Assembly (NCBI GenBank): GCA_045576335.1
Contig: JAZNGH010000020.1
Span: 1-64,000, forward strand
Direction: 5' to 3'
Length of the DNA: 64,000 nt
From: Scatosoma sp045576335
GTDB taxonomy: Bacteria; Bacillota; Clostridia; Christensenellales; Borkfalkiaceae
Part shown: positions 37,070 to 47,300 of the stretch, piece by piece
Layout: every line of letters begins with the position of its first letter
How positions within the stretch are numbered: the stretch's first letter is position 1
Position numbers and translations under genes: made by a program
Notes under the pieces: model-generated
What the model was told of the DNA's origin: nothing
The model's database searches: none
Seen by the model: the letters and a program-made list of their open reading frames with translations, nothing else

Positions 37070-38188
37070 TTATTTTTCAATGTTATCGAAGTAATCCTTG
37101 ATGATATCCTTGCGGTCGTCTGAAATTTCTTCGTTGCTTTCCAGCTCACCGACCACTTCTTCCACCGCGTTCTCGTATTCGTCGCCGTAGAAAGTTTCGT
37201 TGTCGATAATTTGGTTTTTATCTTCGTAGCGACTTGTACCGCTTTGTTTGTCACCTTCTTCTTCGCTTTCAGAGGGAGGAGCGTCGCTGTTATCGCTTTC
37301 GTTTTCGTTCTCACTCTCTTCGCCCTCTTCGCCTTCTTGCGGTGCTTGCTCGTCGCTTTCCTCTTCGCCCTCTTCACCTTCCGCGCCTTCGCCGTCTCCG
37401 CCGCCTTCGCCTTCACCGTATTCGGCTTCCGCAAAAATCGCGTAGATTGTCATAGGCCCGTTCACGACCAAGTCCTCAACGTAAAACACGTTCGTTTCCG
37501 CCAGCGAGAATTGTTCGCCCGCAATTTCCCAGTACCATTCGCTGAAATACCAATCGTTGTCGGGAATGGCAACTACTTCGTCGATCGTCTTTCCCGCCTC
37601 TACGAGCTGAAAGATATCTCCCTCTATAAAGCCCTCTCCTTCTTCCACGAATTCCACTTCGTAGTAAACAGGCTCGGGTTCAAGCGCGCTGTCTATAATA
37701 TCCTTTCCGCTGGAAATATTCCCCGCGGCTGAAAGCATGGAAACGGTGGTCATACCCGACCCAAACACGAGCGCAATAGAAAGCGCGATTATCAAACGCG
37801 CGGATACCGCGATTTTCAAATAACTCGCCGAAACCGTCTTTAATGCGGCTTGGGCGTCTTCTCTTTGGCGCATTGCGATATAAGACGTATCGTTTTGCAG
37901 CTGGTGCATGGTAAGCAAACGCTCTTCCAAACCAAGGTCGTCTACACGGCGGGCAATCTGCCGAGCCGTAGGACGGAATTTTTTGAAAAAGAATATAGGC
38001 GCAGCCGCCAAAAGCACGACCGCCGCAATGATAAACGCTATCCAAGGATAGGAAAAGCCTATCAGCCAGAATACCAAGCTGCTGACGAGCATTACCGAAA
38101 AGGCAACGATAAGTCCGCAAACCGCGGATTTAAGCCACCCCTCCAAGGCTAATTTTTTATAATATTTTTCAAAAGGTTTTTTCTCCAT
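37070..38188 (-). CDS. DUF4175-like membrane protein with divergent B-repeat and acidic linker
   Basis: A 372-residue protein, first gene of the MoxR/VWA cluster. Two TM helices (~20-45 and 48-68), a cytoplasmic segment RRVDDLGLEERLLTMHQL reminiscent of DUF4175-type proteins, a third TM helix (~126-148), then a divergent InlB-type B-repeat (~175-254; YEVEFVEEGEGFIEG ... MTIYAIFAE). A strongly acidic Glu/Gly/Ser linker (~257-317) and a helical tail follow. The ATG at 38188 is chosen because AAAGGAGG lies 8 nt upstream. It is much shorter than typical DUF4175 proteins. The B-repeat is the same kind of fold as in the exported lipoproteins of this cluster, which hints at a common assembly route. 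Confidence 0.75.
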   Translation of the reverse strand: MEKKPFEKYYKKLALEGWLKSAVCGLIVAFSVMLVSSLVFWLIGFSYPWIAFIIAAVVLLAAAPIFFFKKFRPTARQIARRVDDLGLEERLLTMHQLQNDTSYIAMRQREDAQAALKTVSASYLKIAVSARLIIALSIALVFGSGMTTVSMLSAAGNISSGKDIIDSALEPEPVYYEVEFVEEGEGFIEGDIFQLVEAGKTIDEVVAIPDNDWYFSEWYWEIAGEQFSLAETNVFYVEDLVVNGPMTIYAIFAEAEYGEGEGGGDGEGAEGEEGEEESDEQAPQEGEEGEESENENESDNSDAPPSESEEEGDKQSGTSRYEDKNQIIDNETFYGDEYENAVEEVVGELESNEEISDDRKDIIKDYFDNIEK

Positions 38189-38275
38189 GAAAGCAGCCTC
38201 CTTTTTGCGTAATGAATAGCTTTTTTGGGAAAATATTATGTAAAAATTTAACAAATTTCCCATTTCCTCTTAAAA

Positions 38276-38318
38276 GCCAAAAACCGTCCGCCCGCCCGCG
38301 CTGTTCGCGCGGGCGGAC
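38276..38318 (-). terminator. Terminator of the 3710-residue LRR protein gene
   Basis: A GC-rich hairpin (38286-38318; stem GTCCGCCCG / CGGGCGGAC with more pairs inside) is followed on the minus strand by GGTTTTTGG and TTTT. It lies about 50 bp past the stop codon. The gap 38189-38371 otherwise shows no convincing consensus promoter for the downstream cluster. Confidence 0.85.
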
Positions 38319-38371
38319 TTCCGTATTTTGTTGAAATGTTATTTAGAAAACGAAATCAATTCCTCAAATTG

Positions 38372-41300
38372 TTACTCTTCCGCATCAACGTTCAAGCAGT
38401 CGTAAACGACCGTCGCGCTACCGCTCCACGTACTAACCCATTCGTACGCCTCTACGGCTTCTTGCGTCGCAACCACGTAAACGGTTTGCGTTTTCGCCCA
38501 ACTGCCGAACGCATTTGCACCTACTTCCGTCACGTTCTCGCCGATCGTGTAGGACGACACGGCGTAATCGTAACGGAACGCACACGTACCGATCGATTGG
38601 ATACCGTTACCAAGCTCGACGCTTTCAAGCACCGTGCAGTACTGGAACGCGTACGCGCCAATTACTTTAAGTGCATTGTCGCTCGCTTTGATGGAAACGA
38701 GCCAATCGTTCGCCGTAGCCGACACAGACCCACCGTAGAACGCATACGCGATAATCTCGGTTACGCCCGCGGGCAATACGACTTCGCCCGAAGAACCAAC
38801 GTATGCCACGAAAATCTTATCCTCGCCGTCGGTGTAGATAACGCAATCGTTCACGATGGAAAGCTTGCTTGCGCCCTCCGTCGGCGTGTAAACGTTCTTC
38901 GCATACTTCGCAACCGAGCCGTTCGTTATCGCGCCGATTTCAAGTTCAAGTGCGGACTTGTTATAGACTTCGATAAGCTTATAGCAGGTCGTGAATGCAC
39001 CCTCAATCGTCTTGACGTTCGTACCGAGCGTTACTTTATAAAGATTGTAGCAATCCTCAAAAGCATTTTGCTCGATCGTGGTAAGCGTGTCGGGAAGAAC
39101 GATGGTGTAAAGATTCTTATTTCCCTTAAACGCGTTTTTCGCAATGACGGTTATACCTTCGGGAACGACGACGTTCTTTTCCGTACCGACGTAGTTGACG
39201 AGCGTCTTATCCGTACCCTCGGTAAGGACGTAGAAGCCGTTTTCAACCGTCATCATCGTTTCGCCAAGCTGGTCGGTGTAGATGTTTCTCGCATTATAGC
39301 CAAGATAGCCGTAATCCGAAGAGCCAGCCTCTACCGTGATATAAAGCGAACGGTTGTAAATTTCCACAAGCTTGTCGCAATTATAGAACACCGAGGTATT
39401 GCCAAACGTTTCCACGAGCAGACCAACCGTAACCTTGCTCAAACTCGTACAGCCGTAGAACGCCGATTGACCAATCGACTCGACACCGTCGCCGATGACG
39501 ACCTCTACCAAGCTCGTACAATTACTAAACGCCTCCTTGGGAATTTCGGTAACGCCGTTGGGGATAACGATCTTTTGCAAAGCGGTATAAGAGAATTGAC
39601 CGCCGCCAGACGCTTCGGTCCAAGAGCCGTTGTTTGACAAATAAACGGTCTCCAAGTTTACCAACGAAGCGGGGAGCGTGATCTCCTTCAACGACGTACA
39701 GCCATTGAATACCTTGACTCCAAGATATTTCATTCCGTCGGGAAGCTTGACTTCTTCCAGCTTCTTCATATTTTGGAATGCATAATAGAGCGTGATATTA
39801 GGATTTTTAATCGTGAGCGATTTAATGCCCGAATTTTCAAACGACCCAACCTGACCGCCAATAAAGCCAACGCTTTCGGGAATCGTGATTTCCGTCAACG
39901 CCGTACAGCCGTTGAACACACCCGCGCCGATTTCCTTCAAGTTCTTCGGCAACGTAACCGAGGTGAGCGACGTACAATTCTGGAACGCGTAGTTATAACC
40001 CGACGTTTCAATCGTGTATTCTTCATACTCTTGCGTTGCGCCAAGCGAAAGAACGCCGTCGGGAATGACGATAGACTTCAAGCCCGTGCCCTTAAACGCA
40101 CCGTTGGAAATATACGTAAGCGATTGAGGAAGCGTCACGCTTTCAAGCGCGGTACAGCCCGCAAACATAGAAGCAGGGATAATTTCCATTCCCTCGGGAA
40201 TCGTTACGCTCGAAAGCAGCGTACAATCTTGGAACGCGCCACCACCGCTCGAAGAGGTGCTCCACGACGTAACGGACAGAGGAACGTTCACGCTCGTAAT
40301 CAAGGTTTCCGCAAACGCCGCACCGCCAACGCTCGTAAGCTTATCCGTAAAGTTGACGGCAGCCAGCTTCGAGCCTTGGAACGCGCCTTCACCAAGCGTT
40401 TCCACGTTGTTGAAAGCAACGGACGAAATATTGGTATAAGCAAACGCTTTATTTCCAACCGTTTTGAGCGTCGAAGGGAAGGTAATCGAAGTCAAAGGCA
40501 CGTAAGCAAACGCATTCGAGCCGATTTCTTCCAGCCCTTCGGGCAACGTGATGCTCGTCAAAGAGCTGCAAGCAACGATGGAAGTGCCGCCAAACATACT
40601 CGAACCAATCGTCTTAATTCTCGAAGACAATACAACGTTTTCCAAGGACGAGCAATAATAGAAAATCATATTTCCAAGTTTCAGCTCCGTGTCGCCGTCC
40701 TCAAAGATGACTTCTCTCAAATTGGTACACTTTTGGAACGCATATTGTTCAATCGAGGTGATCGTTGCGGGAATGGTGATTCTTTCCAACGTATCCAAGC
40801 CGTTGAACGCGTACTTGGGAAGCGTGGTCATCGCGCCCGAAAGCACGATTTCTTTAATGCCCGCGTTGTTGAAGATATTACCGTCAGACGAGCTGCCCGC
40901 AAAGCCGGTACACGATTCGGGGAAGGTAAGCACGCCGTCGGAAATCATATTTTTCGAGAATGCAATGAGCAAGCCGTCCGAGGTATACAACGAGCCTTGC
41001 AGCGTCCAGAAGGCTGCACATTCGGGGTCGATAGTATAAGACGTTACGGACGAGCCAGCAAAGACGCTGTTACCCAAGCTTTCCAATGACTTCGGCAAGG
41101 TGATGCTCGTCAAGCCCGCATTTGCAAACGCCTCGTTACCGATCAAGATAACACTTGCAGGAATGGAGATATCCTTCAAAGCCGTACAGTTCATAAACGC
41201 ATATCCGGGGATATATTGCAAGCTCGTAGGCAGCTTCACCGTCTCTAATTTCGTACAATCGGCAAAGGTGTAAGCGTTGGAACTCGTAGATTTAGAAGTA

Positions 41301-44300
41301 CCGCCGAGAATGGTAAGACCCGTTGCCGCAGACAAATCGATAGACGTCAAGCCCGTGCCTCTAAACGCATACGTGCCAATGCTCGTCACCGTGGAAGGCA
41401 ATGCAGATATGCTCGTGCTCGTCAAAGACGAACAGTATTGGAAAACATTATTGCCAATCGTTTGCAGGCTCGTAGGAAGATTGATGGTTTGCAACGCCGT
41501 ACAACCGTTAAACAAGTCATTGTTCAAAGCGGTCAAGGAATTATTCAGCGTTACGCTCTTCAAGCTCGTACAGCCCTGGAACGAGCTTGCTCCAATAGCC
41601 GTTGCGGACGAAAGATCCGCCGTTTGAATTGCCGTATTCTTAAACACGTAATTACCAAGCGTCTTGACTTTCGACAAGTTTTCTACCGTTGTCAAGCTCG
41701 TACAGCCGTCGAAGAAGTAGTAAGGCAAGATGGTGACCTTATCCGTAAGTTTAATCGTTTTCAAAGCCGTACAGTTTTGGAACATATTGATATGGTTACC
41801 ACTACTCGAAGCCGTGGTCAAACCAAGATCGAAGGAGGTGCCAAGCTCTACGGTCTGCAAGCTCTTCGCATTATAGAATTCAAACTTACCCGCTGTTATC
41901 TTCGAATTTAAGGTAACCTTGGTAAGCGCGGAATCTTGGAACGCCGCATAGCCCTTGCTCGTCGGGAATTTCGCTACTTTGGACAGGTCAAGCTCGGTAA
42001 CAGCCGCGCCTTGGAACGCATAGTTCTTAATTTCCGTACATTTCGTAGGAAGCTTAACCGTCGTGGTCTTCGCGTACTGGAAGCCTTTTACGGGAACTGC
42101 CGTAACGGAAGTACTCGACAAGTCGATGGTTGCAATATTCGAGTAGGTGAACACACCTTCGCCCAGCGTCGTAAGCGTCGAAGGAAGCGACAAGCTCGTC
42201 AAAACGGGAGAAACGGTGTCTTCCGAATTACCGAACAAATAGTTACCCAACGCTTTCGTATTTGCACGAATCGTCACGCTGTTCAAAGCGGTACAGCCCA
42301 TAAATACCTTTGCACCAAAGCCCGTTGATGAGTTAACCGTCGTCAATTTCCCACCGAACGTTACCGTCGTCAATGCCTTGTTATTTTCAAAGGCTTGGTC
42401 GAGAAGTTTAGTCACCGTTTCGGGAATAACGACCGTGGAGAACGCAGCACCGCTGAACGCCTGTTTGCCGATCGTTGTAAGCTTACTGGGGAAGTGATAC
42501 TTTTCATCCTCGCTTGAATAATAACCGAACTTCGTCAACAGCGCGTCGTTCATAAAGGTAGACGCATTAATGGTCGTTAAGCTCGTGGGGTCTGCCGCAA
42601 ACGTTGCGGATGCAAGCTTGACGCAGCCCTTAAACGCGCTCGCTCCCAGTGTTTCCAAACTAGAGGGCAACGTCACGCTTTGCAGGCTCGCACAGTTTTC
42701 GAATGCGTTTGTACCAATGCTCGTTACCGTACTGGGAACGTCAAAGCTCGTGAATGCCGTGTTATAGAACATATAGTTGGGAATGCTCTCTATACCAGAA
42801 GGCAACGTGACGCTTGATAAGGTCTTTACGTTGTAGAACATATGCGTACCGATGCTCGTCGTGGTATTGTGGAAGGTAAAGCTCGTAAGAGCCGTACCCG
42901 ACAAAGCGTAGTTGCCGAATTTCGTTACCGTATTCGGATACGGAAAGCTTGTGAGCTTCGCCGCATTTTTGAATGCGTTAGCACCGATTTCTGTAAGCTC
43001 GCTCGTAAGCGTCGTATCTTTCAAAGCCGCAAAGTCGACTTGTGCCAGCTCTGCACAGCCCTCAAAGGCGGACGTGCCGATACTCTTCACGCTTGCAGGG
43101 ATTTTCACGCTTGTAAGAGCCGTGCCCTTGAACATATAATTACCGATTGAGGTGATACCCTCGGGAATCGTCACCGCGGACAATTTCAATGCTCCGCTAA
43201 ACGCGTAATCACCGATTTCCGAAAGCTTACTGTTTAACGTTGCCGTTTCAAGGTAAGCACAGTCTGCGAATGCGTTGATACCGATCTCGGTTACGTTTTC
43301 GGGAAGAGCAATCGATCTGATGGGCGTACCTGCAAACGCGTAGTCGCCAATCGATTTCAACTGATATGCTTCGCCGTCCTTGGACAGGAAGGTCACGTTT
43401 GCTAATCTGTTACAGCCTGCAAACGCGTAGTTACCGATGGATTGTAACGTGTAAGGCAAGATAATAGAGGTCATAAGAGATTGATTTTCAAACGCGTAGT
43501 CACCAAGCTCTACAATACCTTCCATCGTGCCTTCGTTGACCTTCGTGGCAAGGTCAAGCACGCCTACAATCGAACCATAGATATAACGGATACCGTTTCC
43601 GTTTGCATTATAAAGGATCTTTTCGCCCTCTTTGGTCGAGAAGTTTGGATGTTGATCCGCAACCTCAATCCAATCCAACGAAGGACAGTTTTGGAATACG
43701 TCTTGAACGTTCGTTACGCTCTTGGACAGGTGTACGTCCGTCAGATTCGTACAGCCTGCAAACAAGCCCTCGCCAAGCGTAATCGTAGACGAGCTTTCGG
43801 GGAATCTGACTTCCTCAATCGCCGTTCTTCTGAATGCGTGATCGCCGATGCTTGCCAATTTACTTTGGTTTTCGTCCGTGCTGACAAAGTCAAGGGCGGT
43901 AAGTGCGGTACAAGCGTTAAATGCGTCCGCGCCGATACTCGTCACGCTCGCGGGAATAGATACGCCCGTCAACGATTTACAAGAATCAAAGGCATTTGCA
44001 CCGATCGTGGTAAGAGCGGTCGCTTTCGAGAAGTCTATGCTCTCTACCGCGCAATCGGCAAACGCATAGTTCGAAATCGTCGTCAATTTTTCGCCGAACG
44101 TCAACGTTTTAATCTGCGCATACTGGAATGCGTTTTTACCAATCGTTTGCAGGTTTGCGGGCAAGGTCAAGCTCGTGATACCGCCTGCCGAATAAGCAGA
44201 ACCCGTCTGGAACGCGTTATCCGCAATCGACGTGATGGAATCGGGCAGAACGACCGTCGTCAACGCTCTACAATTTTGGAACGCATTTTTGGGAATAGCC

Positions 44301-47300
44301 GTCAATGCACTGTCTTCAAGCCCGAACGTCAATTTTGCCAACGAATAACAATTTGCAAACGCGGACTCACCCAGCGACGAAACCGAGGCGGGAATATACG
44401 CTTCTTTGATCTTTAATCCGTAGAAGGCGAACTTGCCGATCGTGCTCGTTCTTTCGGGAAGAATGAGTTTTTCCAGCTTGCTACAATTATAGAAGATACC
44501 CGACGAGGAGTTACACGCTGCAAACGTGAGTGCTTCCTCATTCTCTTTCTCTTCGGGCGGCGTTTCAGCAAATATGACTTCTTTCAGCTTTCCACAGCCA
44601 TAAAACGCCTTACTTTCCATACTCTTTACCGTCCAAGGAATGGAAACGGTTTCCAAAGCATCGCACTCCTTGAACATATTTGCGGATATCGTCGTGATAC
44701 CATTAGGCAATTCAATCTTTTGTAAGGTTGTACAGCCGTTAAATACGTCGGTACCGATATTAATCGTGCTTGCAACGTCGCCGTCAAAGGTGATTTCCGT
44801 GATACCGCTGTTGTTCTTAAACGCATCTTTCCAGATCTTGGTGACCGTGGAAGCGATTACAACCTTGCCATCCGTACCCGCATTCTTGATGGGGTTGAAC
44901 AGCAATTCCGTAAAGACGTTGTCGCTTACGACGTACAAAACGCCGTTCTTCGTTGCAAAGTTTTCATTCCCGTCCGTAACCGTAACGCTCGTAAGCGCGG
45001 AGCAGTTAGAAAATACGTTCATACTGCTAATCGCGCCTGCCGACGTGTACGCACCGAGCTTGGTGAGCGTGGTAGGCAACGTAATACTTACAAGCTTTTT
45101 GCTCGATTCAAACGCGTAATCGCCGATTTCCTCTACACCCTCGGGAATATTCACGCTCGTCAATGCGCTGTTAGAGAATGCGTATGCGCCGATCTCGTCC
45201 AAACGCGTAGGCAACGTGATCGTTGCTAATTTTAACGTAGGAGTTTGCGCTTGGGTATTACCATACGCTTTGCTGTATGAAGCAAACGCGTATTCGCCGA
45301 TTGTAAGCGCGTTCGTTGCGCCGTTTGTAAACATAAGCGCGTCGCCCTCAATCGTAATAGACGTAAGGCCTGCGTTGTTTGCATACGCGTAATCGCCAAT
45401 GGAGATTACACGCGCAGGAATTTCTACGTTGTTGAGAACCGAGCAATGCTCGAACGCATAGCTGCCAATCGTAAGTGCAACTTCTTGCGCGGTGTTTTCC
45501 GCCGACTTGATCGTTACCGTCGTCAAGGCGGTACAATTATAGAATGCGTAATCACCGATCGTAGTGGTGGTCGCAGGAATGGTGACAGCCGTAATCTTCT
45601 TCGATTCAAATACCCTAGCACCTATTACGACAACCGTATCGGGAATGGTATAAGGGTCCGTTTTATTTGCAGGGAAATACACGATTTCCGTGATGTCTTT
45701 ATCAAAGAGAACGCCTTCCTCCGAAGCATAGTTTTGGTTGTCGGGACTTACTTCTACGCTGACAAGCTTGTTCCCGAACACGCTCGCAATCGCAACGTCT
45801 TTTACGTTCGCACCGATATACAAGGCTTCTACGTAGCTCGTGCCGTCCGTCTTCATAAATACGTTATCGCTTAAAACCGCTGTTTCGCCGATTTGTAAAT
45901 ATACCTTCGTTAAGTTTCTGTTATAACCGAATGCGTATTCTTCAAGCTTTGCAAGGTTTGCAGGCAACGTAAGCTCCGTGATATTGCTACAATCGTAGAA
46001 CGCATACTTATCGATAGTAAGCGCGCTGGAATCTGCCGTGCCCATAAACGTAACGCTCGTTATGCCCGAGCATTTGCTGAATGCGTACATACCAATCGAA
46101 GTAACCGCTTCGTGGATCTTCACGCCCGTCAGCTTGCTTGCGCCGTTAAACGCATAATCGGCAATTTCGGTAAAGTCGGTATGTATCGTATAGAATCCCT
46201 CTTTTGCTCTGGGATAATATATGAGTACGTTACCCTTACCTACAACGCCGCCCAACGCTTTATAAGGCATTACGCCGTCTACCGCGTTGCCTACGATTTC
46301 TACGTTCGTTAAGTTTTTAAGATCGTCTAAAAGCAACGCCGTGATCGATTGAATACGAGCGGGAAGCGCGATCTCTGTAATCGACGTACAGCCTTCAAAC
46401 GCGCCTTCGGCGATATTTAAGGCTTTTTCTTCGCCGTCAGTCGACGCGAGGAATTCGATTTCCTGTAAGTAACTGCTGTTTTTGAATGCACCTACATCGA
46501 TTTGTACGACGGAAGCAGGGACTACTATCTTCTTCAATCTCGATTGATAGAACGTTCCGTAAGGAATCGCCGTTACTTTTTCGGAAACGTAGTACTCTTC
46601 TACCTCCGCGCTCTTACCTTTTGCTTTCGGCACGTAGAACAGCTCAACTTGACCCGTTTGCGTGTTGTTCTTAATGAGCGAACCGTTATCCGAAATGAAT
46701 ACCGTGTCCTCCGTCACTTCACCGTATACCGTAATTCTTTCCAAGTTAGAACAACCGGAAAATGCCGAGGTGGACGCATACGCGCCGTCCGCGGAAAGGA
46801 AGATATCCTTAATCGAGGTGGGAATGTTGATTACCTTCAAGCTGGCACAAGCAATGCCTTGTTCGCCGCCAAAGGCAAGGTTGTCAATCCGAACGACGGG
46901 AAGGTCTTTATACGTAGCGGGAATGGTAAGCTCCGAAACAAGCTCCACACCGTAAGACGCCTTTACCGCGTAGCCAATCAATACGTCGTTTTCTTTTACT
47001 TCGTCAAACGTGAACAGCTCTAACCAGCTCGCATAAAGCACGAGCTCGTTATCCGCTTGCAGCCAAGGACCGATAGACGTACCGTCTGCCTTGGTGTATT
47101 GCGTGCCTTGATTATTCGGCTCTAATCTCCAACCCGCAAAGACCTTCGTGGTGTCTTTACATTCGGGCGTAGGAAGAATATAAGAGCTACCGTATTCGCG
47201 TTCTTGCGTCGCTTCTTGCGCGTCAAGAACACCCAACTCGCCCGCATTTAACGTGACCGTATATTTATTTGCGGTCCATTTTGCGTAGATGGTCAAATCG

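Noticed and set aside
38336..41089. Long plus-strand open frames (433 and 438 codons) opposite the giant LRR gene
   Set aside because: They lie antisense to a clearly coding repeat gene, have Arg-rich, low-complexity translations typical of reverse frames, and no ribosome binding site was seen.
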